Notes: generated by a model from the sequence alone, not told the origin. A DNA stretch of 64,000 nucleotides from an uncultured Flavobacteriales bacterium (GCA_943787535.1 CALSMU010000008.1:1-64000), one strand, 5' to 3'; positions 23,714 to 34,006 are shown, counted from the stretch's first letter. Translations and numbers: made by a program.

Positions 23714-25897
23714 CTAGAACTTAAACCTCACTTGTGCTCGAATTTCGGTCTTCGTATTTCCAACAATTTCACTCTGTCCACTACCAATTATATTTACATT
23801 GTTGAAATACCATTGGCTCCAACGTAACCAAACGTCTATACCTCTTCTAACCTTATACCGAGCCGTTAAATAAGTTCTAGTTCCTCTATTAGAATAAGCC
23901 GGAATGTTAAAGAAGTATAATACATCGTTTTCGTAACTATAGATTCTTGAATTATATGAATCTGTATCAAATAACGCATATCGAAAAGAAAAAGAAACAG
24001 GACTTGATTTAGGTTTATACATTACATCTTGATAAATTAAAAACCCTTGTTCTCTTTCGTTTTCCCCTCGTTTGTAAGTAGTGTATTCAATTCTATTTCG
24101 AAGTCGAACAGATTCAGATATTTTGTAAATGATATTGTATCGGATGTTCCACTGGTCAACCCTCACAGTATAATCGATATCATCCAAATCTTCGGTAGTG
24201 TTTTTTGGCTTGTTTCGATTTCTAACTCTAACATACATATCCAGATCTCTGCTAGGTTTGTACCTAGTTTGTAGAATGTAATCTGCTCCTCCAGTATTTG
24301 GTTGATCGGTTTGAAATCGCATCCAAGGAAAGGTAAATTGATCTGCATAAGCAGTTACTATCCAGTATTTTGAAGGTTTTGCTTCTAAGCCAATAAAAAC
24401 GCCTTTTTCATTTACATTTCTACTACTCTCTGCAAAGGCGGTGCTGAGTAATGATTGGTAATCCTTTTCATAATTTCGATACAATACAGATAATGCCAAT
24501 TTTGGATCTAAAGAGGCAAGCATACCATGTACTTGAGCCATCCCTCCATTTGCGCTTCTAGAAACTTCTCCAAAGAAATTAAAGTTTTGATGCAACAGAC
24601 TATAATCACCTCCCATAACAGTGTTTTGGTTGCTATTAAAATCAAATTGATTGTAGTATTGCAAAGTTCTTTCTAAATTTCCTCCATATACCGAATGCGC
24701 TCCGGTAACACCAATACTCAATTTTCTAGTGACAAAACGTGCATGGCCTCCCATGTGGGTTTCTTCAATGGCGTCTTTATCCTCTAATTCACCAACTGTA
24801 GAGTGAAGGCCTGTCGCTTGGAACGAAGTGAAATTAGGGCCATCAATAGTAGAAAGTGTATCCTCATTGTTGATGTTAGCATCAATCTTTTTTCTTGAGC
24901 CAAAGGCAGTAAATTCAAATTTCCCCAATCCAACGGTAGCAGCAGCACCTCTTAAAAACCGATTTTCATCTACTGAAGCATAGGGTCTAATTCCTAATGC
25001 ATTTCTTTTGGTTGACATAATATTCGTTGACTTTCCAAAAGCCAACCCAGACCAAAATGTTAATCCCTGACCAAATTGAACATGGTAGTCTCCAATTGCT
25101 AATCCTTTTATTTTTCCTATATTTTTGATATAAAAGTGAGCGGAATAATAGTCAAAACCTTTTTTCAATTTTATGCCAAATAATTCTTCTGCTTTCTTAT
25201 TGCCAAAAAATGATTCGCCAGCGTCTTTTTCCATGGTAAACCCAATACTTAAGTTGGTTAAGAACTTAAATCGATAACGCATGTATAATTTATCTTGAGA
25301 ACCTAATGTCCTTCTGTTGGGACTCGCTTTCCAAGCAGAGTCTGCAGCAGCATCAGAACTATATAGCTCTGTCAATCTATCTTGGTCGTAGAACCCCTCT
25401 TGATCTTCCAGAACGCGAGAATAACGAATAAAAGCTTCATTTGTAGCGCTTTTGAACATGTCGTCTATAGATATATGAGGGGAATAAAATTCGGTGTTAA
25501 CTGCAACAAAAGGCATAAGGTTCCTTATTGTTTGTGGATCAAACCCATCTATAGATTGCAGTTCGTAAATAGATATTAACTTACCGTTTTTCTTAACATG
25601 AGTTAATAAATTGTCGATTTGAAAATCGGATAATAATCTAATTTGCTGCAAGTCACTTTTAATTCCCTTGTGATTTAAGTTTATAGGTCTGTCATAGAAT
25701 ATACTGAGTAAGTCAAATAGTGTTGTATAGTCTGCATCCTCGGATTCAGAATTTTCAGCAATCATTTCGATACTCTGTTCGATTACAAAACTTTTTTGTG
25801 CTTCATATTCTAATTTGTGGTTTTTTTGAGAAAAGACATTGTTTCCAAAAAGACTACAAATACACAGGATCCATATTTTGAAAAAAGATTTCATCAA
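23714..25897 (-). CDS. Outer-membrane beta-barrel-like protein with N-terminal helix-hairpin-helix region
   Basis: Signal peptide; HhH-like LSDFQIDNLLTHVKKNGKLISIYELQSIDGFDPQTIRNLMPFV; long beta-rich region ending KTEIRAQVRFKF. Confidence 0.75.
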   Translation of the reverse strand: MMKSFFKIWILCICSLFGNNVFSQKNHKLEYEAQKSFVIEQSIEMIAENSESEDADYTTLFDLLSIFYDRPINLNHKGIKSDLQQIRLLSDFQIDNLLTHVKKNGKLISIYELQSIDGFDPQTIRNLMPFVAVNTEFYSPHISIDDMFKSATNEAFIRYSRVLEDQEGFYDQDRLTELYSSDAAADSAWKASPNRRTLGSQDKLYMRYRFKFLTNLSIGFTMEKDAGESFFGNKKAEELFGIKLKKGFDYYSAHFYIKNIGKIKGLAIGDYHVQFGQGLTFWSGLAFGKSTNIMSTKRNALGIRPYASVDENRFLRGAAATVGLGKFEFTAFGSRKKIDANINNEDTLSTIDGPNFTSFQATGLHSTVGELEDKDAIEETHMGGHARFVTRKLSIGVTGAHSVYGGNLERTLQYYNQFDFNSNQNTVMGGDYSLLHQNFNFFGEVSRSANGGMAQVHGMLASLDPKLALSVLYRNYEKDYQSLLSTAFAESSRNVNEKGVFIGLEAKPSKYWIVTAYADQFTFPWMRFQTDQPNTGGADYILQTRYKPSRDLDMYVRVRNRNKPKNTTEDLDDIDYTVRVDQWNIRYNIIYKISESVRLRNRIEYTTYKRGENEREQGFLIYQDVMYKPKSSPVSFSFRYALFDTDSYNSRIYSYENDVLYFFNIPAYSNRGTRTYLTARYKVRRGIDVWLRWSQWYFNNVNIIGSGQSEIVGNTKTEIRAQVRFKF

Positions 25898-26709
25898 TTT
25901 TTTTCAAATACATACGTCAAAGAAACTTCAGGGATAAATCCTAAAACTTGATGGTAGGAAGAAGCGAGGTCAAGTTTTAGCCCCTTGTGATAAACTCCGA
26001 CTCCAAAAGTAGCAGCAGTAGGAGCAGCTCCAATACCACCTCTTAAATATATCTTGCTATTAGCTTTGTATTCAATTCCTGCCTTAAAATTTGCAGGATA
26101 GTCAATGTCCTTTTCTGCCTCCAAAGTGACAAATACTTTATTTGAAAAAGTGTAAGCCATTCCTAGGCGCATAATTGTAGGAATTCTTTCATCATTAAAG
26201 TCGTTGAGTTTTGCTTGCGTTGGATTAAATAGGTGCATCCCTAACTCTAAGTTTGAGGTTATTTTTGCCTGCATTCCCATTTCGGTAGATAGCACCGAAG
26301 CTGATCCATAATTGTTTCCTATACGTGTATTGTGATAATTAATTTGAACACCACCTGTAATTCGGTTACTAAATTTTAATCCATATCCAAGGCCAAGTTT
26401 GCTTTCTCCATATTGTGAATAACCGAAATTGGTAAACGACAAAGCAAAAGCTCCTGACTTTACAGGGTGAGCATAAGCAAACCCCATATAATTCATTTCT
26501 CTTACGAGAAACCTGTTTTGGGCAAATACACCTGCTTCTGCTCTCTTTAGCCATCCCAGTCCAGCTTGGTTATGGTGAGAACTCCATACATCACTCAGTG
26601 TAATTGAAGCATGTCCCATTCCTGCTGATCTTCCTCCAAAGTGAATGTTGTCATTTCCAGCAAAAAAGAATGATGGAAAAAATAATGATAACAATAAAAG
26701 CTTTTTCAT
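25894..26709 (-). CDS. PorQ/PorV-like outer-membrane beta-barrel protein
   Basis: GGRSAGMGHASITLSDVWSSHHNQAGL motif typical of the PorV/PorQ family; 4-bp overlap with downstream gene. Confidence 0.72.
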   Translation of the reverse strand: MKKLLLLSLFFPSFFFAGNDNIHFGGRSAGMGHASITLSDVWSSHHNQAGLGWLKRAEAGVFAQNRFLVREMNYMGFAYAHPVKSGAFALSFTNFGYSQYGESKLGLGYGLKFSNRITGGVQINYHNTRIGNNYGSASVLSTEMGMQAKITSNLELGMHLFNPTQAKLNDFNDERIPTIMRLGMAYTFSNKVFVTLEAEKDIDYPANFKAGIEYKANSKIYLRGGIGAAPTAATFGVGVYHKGLKLDLASSYHQVLGFIPEVSLTYVFEKN

Positions 26710-26819
26710 GAATTACAATTGTTGTGTAATATTAGCTTCTAATGTAGTTAGAATTTTTTTAAAAACTGCATTGCAAGTGTATTGGCATTAAATGGATATG
26801 ATAAAATGACTATTTAAAC

Positions 26820-27497
26820 CTATGAAATAGTGAAACGACAATACTTAATGGTCTTTCCTTCTTTAAGCCATTTATTTTCGTAAAATGTGCGAATATTCAT
26901 TAAATCTTTTGTTGCTTGATCTGTTCGGTGTACAAATTCATTATATACATCCCAAGATTCCTCTTGTTTTTCATAATTGTTTTCCGCTATTTGTTCGAGC
27001 GTATATTCAAAAAGTAAATCACTGTCACATTTCAAATTGATGGTTCCTTTTGGTTTAAGAAGTTTTAAGTAACGCGCTATAAAAAGAGGTGATGTCAATC
27101 TTTTTCTAGCTTTTTTGGGTTGCGGATCTGAAAAGGTTAACCAGATTTCAGAAACTTCACCTTCTCCAAATAAGTTTTCTATAAAGTCAACTTTGGATCT
27201 TAAAAAAGCAGTATTGTTTATCCCTTCTATAATTGAAGTTTTAGCTCCCTTCCACATTCGAGAGCCTTTAATGTCTATTCCGATGAAGTTTTTATTAGGA
27301 AACATTTTAGCCATTCCAACTGTATATTCTCCCTTTCCACAGCCTAATTCTAAAACAATAGGGTTGTCATTTCTAAAATGGTCTTTATGCCAGTTCCCCT
27401 TTAGAGGAAACCCATTTAGCACTTCATCCATTGATGGTTGAATAACATTGTGAAATGTTTCGATTTCAGCGAATCGTTTTAGTTTATCTTTTCCCAT
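26820..27497 (-). CDS. trmB: tRNA (guanine-N7-)-methyltransferase
   Basis: LELGCGKGEYTVGMAKMFPNKNFIGIDIKGSRMWKG; WLTFSDPQPKKARKRLTSP. Confidence 0.97.
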   Translation of the reverse strand: MGKDKLKRFAEIETFHNVIQPSMDEVLNGFPLKGNWHKDHFRNDNPIVLELGCGKGEYTVGMAKMFPNKNFIGIDIKGSRMWKGAKTSIIEGINNTAFLRSKVDFIENLFGEGEVSEIWLTFSDPQPKKARKRLTSPLFIARYLKLLKPKGTINLKCDSDLLFEYTLEQIAENNYEKQEESWDVYNEFVHRTDQATKDLMNIRTFYENKWLKEGKTIKYCRFTIS

Positions 27498-27502
27498 TAG
27501 GA

Positions 27503-27850
27503 TTATTTGTCAAACTTACCAGTCGGTTGGATTACTTTCATTTTCTCTCCAAAAAATTCGGCAAAATCTCTCATAGCCATAGCCATTTGGTCTTCATTTG
27601 TTGCTTTTTCAAAAGTTTCAACCATCGTAATATATGTTTGAAAAAAGAATTTACTCATTTCCTCAACAGACATATCTTTGGTCCAAAGGTCGATGTTCAT
27701 AGTGTTCATTTCCTTGCTATCCCAGAGAGAAAGCAACATTGCTTTTGCATTTCTACTTCCATCTAGGTCGGTCGAATTCCATGTTATTTTTTCTGGAACT
27801 TTATTTGCATCTACCTCCACGGTGATGTTAATATTATTTTGTTTACTCAT
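27503..27850 (-). CDS. gldC: Gliding motility protein GldC
   Basis: ITWNSTDLDG...AKAMLLSLWDSKEMNTMNIDLWTKDMSVEEM; adjacent to gldB. Confidence 0.93.
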   Translation of the reverse strand: MSKQNNINITVEVDANKVPEKITWNSTDLDGSRNAKAMLLSLWDSKEMNTMNIDLWTKDMSVEEMSKFFFQTYITMVETFEKATNEDQMAMAMRDFAEFFGEKMKVIQPTGKFDK

Positions 27851-28850
27851 TTGGATCGTATGATTTTAATATTTTTCTATGATTTGTTTCAGCCAGCAAA
27901 TCTACTATACTTGCTCCAGTATCTTCTACATAATCTCTAACCATTTGCCAGCCTATCCATAGACCAACCATAGAAGGAGATTCTTCAGGGAGCCCTTTTG
28001 TGAAAGGCCCATTTGCAGTAAACTGAGCAATTTTCTTTTGATCTTTGGAATAAAGTAATTCTTCATTTATCAATATTTCCCAAATATTAATTTCATTACT
28101 TTCGCACCAGGTTAGTTCTGCTTCGGTATATCCTATTTTAATTGCATCGCTTTTATTAGGTAAAATAGCGTCCATTAAGTACATTATTTTTCCTGAAGAA
28201 ATTATTTCTGCTAAGAAATCGTGATTGTCTTCCTTGAAAAAACGATTAAAAAGCCAATATTTGACGCCATCTGCAACTAAAAATTTTGTTTCCATTTTAT
28301 CCTTAATAAATTGCGGTAACGAGGCAGTTGGAATGCTTTTTACAATTTCATTGTCAGCGCCCAGATACATGTCTAATCCTATTCCTAATTGGCTTCCAAG
28401 TGGAAATGCATTCGCATTAAAGTTAGAGTAAAATGTTACAATTTCTGGAATTGTACTATCTGGGAAATAGTATTTATAATGTTTAAAAGCATCTATAAAC
28501 TCACTTTCATATGCACTAAAGTCATTAAACTTTGTGTCAATTTCAAGATAAAAGTTTTGCATGTCTTTATTTCCAATAAACTTTGCTAAATAGGTTGATG
28601 CCATGGGGTCATGAACGGAACCTTCTCCTAACATACTTTCAAAAAACAATTGATACAGTGCTCCGTATTTTTTTAATAGGTAATTATGTGTTTCTATTAT
28701 GTTATCAGACTCGGGTTGGAATAGTTCTTGCTCCATTCTTTCCACCTTTATTTCTGCCTCAATTGAGGAAATGTCAATATCTAGAGGCTTTGGTCCACAG
28801 CTAAATAGGCTTATTGTTAGTAGTAGTATAATTAACTCTTTGTTTAACAT
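27843..28850 (-). CDS. gldB: Gliding motility lipoprotein GldB (ORF extends to 28871; start chosen at MLNKEL...)
   Basis: Lipobox LFSC; GldB-like sequence (FFESMLGEGSVHDP, LGIGLDMYLGAD); next to gldC. Confidence 0.9.
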   Translation of the reverse strand: MLNKELIILLLTISLFSCGPKPLDIDISSIEAEIKVERMEQELFQPESDNIIETHNYLLKKYGALYQLFFESMLGEGSVHDPMASTYLAKFIGNKDMQNFYLEIDTKFNDFSAYESEFIDAFKHYKYYFPDSTIPEIVTFYSNFNANAFPLGSQLGIGLDMYLGADNEIVKSIPTASLPQFIKDKMETKFLVADGVKYWLFNRFFKEDNHDFLAEIISSGKIMYLMDAILPNKSDAIKIGYTEAELTWCESNEINIWEILINEELLYSKDQKKIAQFTANGPFTKGLPEESPSMVGLWIGWQMVRDYVEDTGASIVDLLAETNHRKILKSYDPNE

Positions 28851-28972
28851 GTAGTTTTTTTTGTGGTGCAAATTAGTACAATTTATAATGATAGAAAGTA
28901 CTTCTACATCAATCTTACGTATATGAATTTAAAAATTGATTATGTTTGTAATAGGATAATTAAGAAATATTT

Positions 28973-29815
28973 ATGAAAAAGATAATAACAGCTGTCATAA
29001 TAGTAGCATTAGGGTTCAATTCAAATGCGCAAGGAAATGAAAAAGATTTTCGGTTTGGCTTAAAAATAGAGCCCTCTTTTAATTGGTTAAAACCGGATAA
29101 TGCAAAGGATTTTACTAATGGAGGCCTTCAGTTGGGATTTGGAGTTGGAGCTATTACCGACTTTAAGTTAGCTGAGAATATTTGGTTGTCCACTGGTTTT
29201 TCATTGGACTTTAGTGGTGCTAAGTTAAATTATTTGGATAATGGCAATGATAGAGATACCACTGGATATTATGTATATGATGATGCAATCGTTGAAATAA
29301 GTGATATGGAGGGAGTTGACTCAGCAAGGTATGCTGATTATTTGTTCTATCAACTAAATAAAAGAGCATACAAGGTTAATTATGTGAATATACCAATGAT
29401 GCTAAAAATGAAAACAAATGAAATAGGATATTTAACATACTACGGTCAATTTGGCTTATTGACCTCTATTATGACAAAAGCAAGATCTACTGATGATGTT
29501 ACATTGAGTGGTACAGCAAGTTCTTTAGAGGATTTAAATATTGATTCTGAAGTTTCCTTAATGAAAGCATCCTTGTCAATTGGAGGTGGTTTTGAATATG
29601 CAATTTCTGAATCGACTTCAGCTTTTGTTACCGTTGCGTATAATTATGGTTTTACTAGTATTACAAAAAAGGAATCTAAACATGTTGTAGATTTTGATGA
29701 GTCCGATGTGCTAGACGCGGCCGGAAGTTTAGTCGATAATCCGACTTTCAATGGTTATACTCCTCAAAAAAATATACCGCATGCGGTAAGGTTAACCGTT
29801 GGAATCCTTTTTTAA
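28973..29815 (+). CDS. PorT-like outer-membrane beta-barrel protein
   Basis: Signal peptide, FGLKIEPSFNWL start and VRLTVGILF terminal strand; context with gldB/C. Confidence 0.65.
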   Translation: MKKIITAVIIVALGFNSNAQGNEKDFRFGLKIEPSFNWLKPDNAKDFTNGGLQLGFGVGAITDFKLAENIWLSTGFSLDFSGAKLNYLDNGNDRDTTGYYVYDDAIVEISDMEGVDSARYADYLFYQLNKRAYKVNYVNIPMMLKMKTNEIGYLTYYGQFGLLTSIMTKARSTDDVTLSGTASSLEDLNIDSEVSLMKASLSIGGGFEYAISESTSAFVTVAYNYGFTSITKKESKHVVDFDESDVLDAAGSLVDNPTFNGYTPQKNIPHAVRLTVGILF

Positions 29816-29840
29816 ATCAGCACTAAGTAATCTGTATTTT

Positions 29841-29875
29841 GTCCTGACTTGAAATTTAAGTCAGGACTTTTTTTT
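29841..29875 (+). terminator. Intrinsic terminator
   Basis: GTCCTGACTT-gaaattt-AAGTCAGGAC + T run. Confidence 0.9.
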
Positions 29876-29880
29876 GAAAG

Positions 29881-30651
29881 ATGAAGACAGCAACTGTTAT
29901 TAAACATATAGTCGATTGGTTAACGAATTATAGCAAAACCTCTTTTACCAAAGGATTTGTTGTTGGTGTTTCGGGAGGAGTAGATTCAGCGGTTACTTCT
30001 ACATTGTGCGCTTTAACTGGGAAAAATGTAATTGTGGTAAATATGCCAATATTACAACCTCCATCTCAATATCAGAGAAGTAATGAACATATCGAATGGC
30101 TTAAGGTTAAGTTTAAAAATGTAACTTCTTTCAATGTCGATTTAACATCCTCTTTTGAGCAAATTTCAGTTGATTTATCAAATGACATTCAAGACGACTT
30201 AACAATGGCGAATGTTCGAGCAAGATTGCGAATGACGACTTTATATGCATATGCAGGGCATTATGGCTATTTAGTTGCTGGTACTGGAAATAAAGTAGAA
30301 GATTTTGGTGTAGGTTTCTACACAAAATATGGAGATGGCGGTGTTGATATTTCGCCTATTGCTGACTTAATGAAGACTGAGGTGTTTGCCTTAGCCAAAG
30401 AATTGAATATAATTCAGTCGATTCAAGCAGCTAAACCTACGGATGGTTTATGGGACGATGATCGAAGCGATGAAGATCAAATAGGGGCAACCTATCCTGA
30501 ACTTGAATGGGCAATGACATTCGAAGGAGATGAGGGTGCTATTTCTAATCGAAAACAGGAGGTTTTGGCGATTTATCGAAAGCTACATAAAGCGAATCAG
30601 CATAAGATGATGCCAATCCCAGTATGTGTTGTCCCAGAAAGCTTAAAGTAA
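29881..30651 (+). CDS. nadE: NAD+ synthase
   Basis: GVSGGVDSAVTSTLCA P-loop; GTGNKVEDFGVGFYTKYGDGGVDISPIADLMKTEV. Confidence 0.97.
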   Translation: MKTATVIKHIVDWLTNYSKTSFTKGFVVGVSGGVDSAVTSTLCALTGKNVIVVNMPILQPPSQYQRSNEHIEWLKVKFKNVTSFNVDLTSSFEQISVDLSNDIQDDLTMANVRARLRMTTLYAYAGHYGYLVAGTGNKVEDFGVGFYTKYGDGGVDISPIADLMKTEVFALAKELNIIQSIQAAKPTDGLWDDDRSDEDQIGATYPELEWAMTFEGDEGAISNRKQEVLAIYRKLHKANQHKMMPIPVCVVPESLK

Positions 30652-30652
30652 T

Positions 30653-31000
30653 CTACCAATCATCATCTGAGTCTTCTTCAACATAGGGAGCTAATTGCAC
30701 TTTAAGGCCTTCTAGTTCATTCGTTAGCTTTATTTGACAACCAAGTCTACTATTGTCCTCGACATTCCATGCCTCGTCAAGCATCGCTTGTTCATCATCA
30801 CTGCGCTCAATCGGAACATGGCCTGTTAAAATATACATTTGACATGATGCACACATAGCCATGCCTCCACAGGTTCCAGCAACCGGAAGTTCGTAGCTTT
30901 TACATAACTCCATCATGTTCATATTCATGTCAGTTGGAGCTTCTAATATATGTTCTTTACCTTCACGGTCGACGACAGTTATATTAATTATGTTCTCCAT
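30653..31000 (-). CDS. 2Fe-2S ferredoxin (adrenodoxin-like)
   Basis: GTCGGMAMCASCQMYIL [2Fe-2S] motif; RLGCQIKL. Confidence 0.95.
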   Translation of the reverse strand: MENIINITVVDREGKEHILEAPTDMNMNMMELCKSYELPVAGTCGGMAMCASCQMYILTGHVPIERSDDEQAMLDEAWNVEDNSRLGCQIKLTNELEGLKVQLAPYVEEDSDDDW

Positions 31001-32013
31001 TATTCAAATCCGTTTACCCCACTTACCGTAGTATATTTTAATACATTCTTTTTGTTTGGGTAAATTCTTTTAAATGCGGATTGAACCATCAGTGTAGCTT
31101 CATGAAACCCACATAGAATTAATTTTAATTTTCCGGGATAAGTATTCACATCGCCAATGGCATAAATACCCTCTCTATTTGTAGAATAATCTGTTGAATT
31201 GTCTACTTTAATTGCGTTTTTTTCAATCAAAAGTCCCCAATTTGCAATTGGACCTAGTTTGGGAGTTAGCCCAAATAGAGGTAGCCAGTTGTCAGCATTT
31301 AAGGTAATAGGTCCGTCGGCTTTTGTTGTTAGATGAATGTCTGAAAGTTCTCCGTTACCTCCTATAGATTTGACTTCAGCGTCAAGCAGCATCGTTATTT
31401 TACCCGATTTAGCCATGTCCATTGCCTTTTGTACGGAGTCTGGATGCGCTCTAAAACTTTGACTTCTATGAATTAAAGTTACTTTTTCCGCAACCCCCTC
31501 AGCTAAAAAAATAGCCCAGTCTAAAGCACTATCGCCACCACCACTAATTACAACATTCTTGCCTCTATAATCTTCAGGGTCTTTAATTATGTATTCTACC
31601 CCCTTACCCTCGAATTCTTTCAACTCAGGTACAGGCGGTTTTCTGGGAATAAAAACACCTAAACCACCTGCTATGGCAATGTTGGGAGCTTGATGCTTAA
31701 TTCCTTCTCTGGTAGTAACAATAAATTGATTATCTGCAGTTTCCTCTATGTCAATTGCTGGATCTCCTAATGTAAATCCGGGCTTAAAGGGTTCAATTTG
31801 CTTCAATAGGTCATTTACCAAGTCACCAGCTAATATTTCAGGAATACCAGGAATATCATAAATGGGTTTTTTCGGGTAGATTTCAGAGCATTGACCACCT
31901 GGCTGAGGCAGAGCATCAATTAGATGACACCGCAATTTTAATAAACCTGCTTCAAAAACGGTAAATAACCCTACCGGTCCGGCTCCAATTATTATTATAT
32001 CTGTTTCAATCAT
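31000..32013 (-). CDS. Ferredoxin-NADP reductase, thioredoxin reductase-like type
   Basis: IIGAGPVGLFTVFEAGLLKLRCHLIDALPQPGGQC; GGGDSALDWA; YAIGDVNTYPGKLKLILCGFHE. Confidence 0.93.
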   Translation of the reverse strand: MIETDIIIIGAGPVGLFTVFEAGLLKLRCHLIDALPQPGGQCSEIYPKKPIYDIPGIPEILAGDLVNDLLKQIEPFKPGFTLGDPAIDIEETADNQFIVTTREGIKHQAPNIAIAGGLGVFIPRKPPVPELKEFEGKGVEYIIKDPEDYRGKNVVISGGGDSALDWAIFLAEGVAEKVTLIHRSQSFRAHPDSVQKAMDMAKSGKITMLLDAEVKSIGGNGELSDIHLTTKADGPITLNADNWLPLFGLTPKLGPIANWGLLIEKNAIKVDNSTDYSTNREGIYAIGDVNTYPGKLKLILCGFHEATLMVQSAFKRIYPNKKNVLKYTTVSGVNGFE

Positions 32014-32443
32014 TAGTCTGAAATTTCCACAAAAATAACGTATATTTTAACGTTAAAAATAGGATATACATCATAAAAATATATTAATCGTTTTGTTGCT
32101 GCTTCGCTTTTAGGTTTTTGCCCGGGATAAAAGTTGAATTTTCAAGGTAGTCGTCAATTAGGAATCAAGATTGTGGACTTGTTCCTAGGCTCTTCCTGAG
32201 CGTTCTTTAATCCAGGGGGCTCTTTTGGTAAAGAATGCGTTTTCTATTGGCGCCTATAAAGGCAATACCGATTTTAAAGTTGCTTTCTGTTTGGTGGAAC
32301 ATGTAAAAGTAGTACGAACATAGTTAGATTAATGGTAGAACAATGATTTTAATGGATGAGTGCTCGGTAGGTCCTGTTTTAAATGTTGGTAAATTAATTG
32401 CTTAATTTAACGATTTTTATATTTTTTGTTATAAATTGGACGC

Positions 32444-34006
32444 ATGAATACAAAAATATATTTCACTTTAGCGCTAATAAGTCTCTTTGTTTTACCGCAA
32501 ACTTTTTCTGCACAATCTAAACGATACAACAAAAACCATAAAAAGATATGGTCCAAAGCTAATTGTTTTTACAAAGCTCAAGAATATGAAAAGGCTTTAC
32601 TTTTATATACCAATATTTACTCGTTAGACGAGAATTACGATGAAATTAACTATCGAATCGGTACGTGTTATTTCAATATTCCAGGAGAGAAAAAAAATTC
32701 TATTTCATATTTTAATAAGTCGAAAGCAGCTGGTAACACTGAAGCTTGTTTTTGGTTGGCAAGAGCATACCATGTTGAGAAAAAATTCTCGGAGGAAATA
32801 GAGAATTATCAAATTTATAAGGGAAAAGGTGATAAGTTGAAAGGCGAAAAAGAGATTAATCGATACGTTAATATTGCAAAAAGAGCCGAAAGGGCAATTG
32901 ACAATCCAGTTTTTGTGAAAATTGATAACTTAGGAGCTTCTATCAATACTGAATACTCTGAAGTTATACCCTTTATCACAGCAGATGAATCTAAATTAGT
33001 TTTTTCTTCAAAAAGACCAAGAAGTTATGGTGCAGAAAATATTCACAACAAGATTAGCGATATTTACATATCTGATAAAGAAGGGAATACCTGGATCAAT
33101 ACACACAAAATCGGTTTTGAAATTAATTCTGAAATGAATGATGTTGTAGTTGGTATGAATGATTTAGGAACTATCTTGTTAGTTAATCGAACGGAAATCG
33201 GTAACGATTATGGCAACTTATTTCTTTGCGAAAACAAAGGAGGTGAATGGTTGAAGCCATTAATGCTTAGTGAGAATATAAATTCCCAGCACAAAGAATC
33301 TAGTGCTTGCATAACTGCTGATGGCAAGTTTATTTATTTTTCATCTAATCGCCCAGGTGGATTTGGAGGAAAGGATATTTGGGGAGTTAAACAGCTTCCT
33401 AATGGAAAATGGGCTAAACCAGCTAATATAGGTGGGGTAATAAATTCATCATATGATGAAGAAGCTCCTTTTATTAGCCCAAATGGTCAAACCTTGTACT
33501 TTTCATCCAACGGTCACGAAACAATTGGAGGTTATGATGTTCATAATGCTGAGGCACAGACTGATGGAGGTTGGGAGGTTCCTAAGAATCTTGGTTACCC
33601 TATTAATAGTGTTGATGATGATATTTATTTTTCTGTAGGAGAGAATGATAAAAGGGCTTATTATTCGAGGTATGATGGTAATGGCTTTGGAGGAAGTGAT
33701 ATTTATGAAGTACATTTATTATACAAAGAAAATTACCTAACGCCAGTAAAGTTTATGGTGATAAACCCGAAAACGAAAGAACCAATTGAGGCAATGATTA
33801 AATTGTATGTTGAAGAAACGGGAGAGATTTATGGTGATTATTTGCCAAACGAAAAGGGTGAGTTTTTGTTTATAGTTAAGCCTGAAATAAAATTTAATAT
33901 GGAGATTTCTGCTGATGGTTTTACCACAAATAATGCAGCATTTCACATAACCACAGATGATGTTTCTGATGATTTATTGTTGCGAGAGATCATAATGTCA
34001 AATTAG
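32444..34006 (+). CDS. TPR plus PD40 (WD40-like) repeat exported protein, PorE-like but without an evident OmpA domain
   Basis: Signal peptide; TPR-like N-term; KLVFSSKRP, FIYFSSNRPGGFGGKDIW, TLYFSSNGHETIGGYDV PD40 repeats; CarboxypepD_reg-like tail. Confidence 0.8.
   Translation: MNTKIYFTLALISLFVLPQTFSAQSKRYNKNHKKIWSKANCFYKAQEYEKALLLYTNIYSLDENYDEINYRIGTCYFNIPGEKKNSISYFNKSKAAGNTEACFWLARAYHVEKKFSEEIENYQIYKGKGDKLKGEKEINRYVNIAKRAERAIDNPVFVKIDNLGASINTEYSEVIPFITADESKLVFSSKRPRSYGAENIHNKISDIYISDKEGNTWINTHKIGFEINSEMNDVVVGMNDLGTILLVNRTEIGNDYGNLFLCENKGGEWLKPLMLSENINSQHKESSACITADGKFIYFSSNRPGGFGGKDIWGVKQLPNGKWAKPANIGGVINSSYDEEAPFISPNGQTLYFSSNGHETIGGYDVHNAEAQTDGGWEVPKNLGYPINSVDDDIYFSVGENDKRAYYSRYDGNGFGGSDIYEVHLLYKENYLTPVKFMVINPKTKEPIEAMIKLYVEETGEIYGDYLPNEKGEFLFIVKPEIKFNMEISADGFTTNNAAFHITTDDVSDDLLLREIIMSN

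Noticed and set aside
27455-27766. 103-aa plus-strand ORF
   Set aside because: Antisense to trmB/gldC; no promoter or family support.
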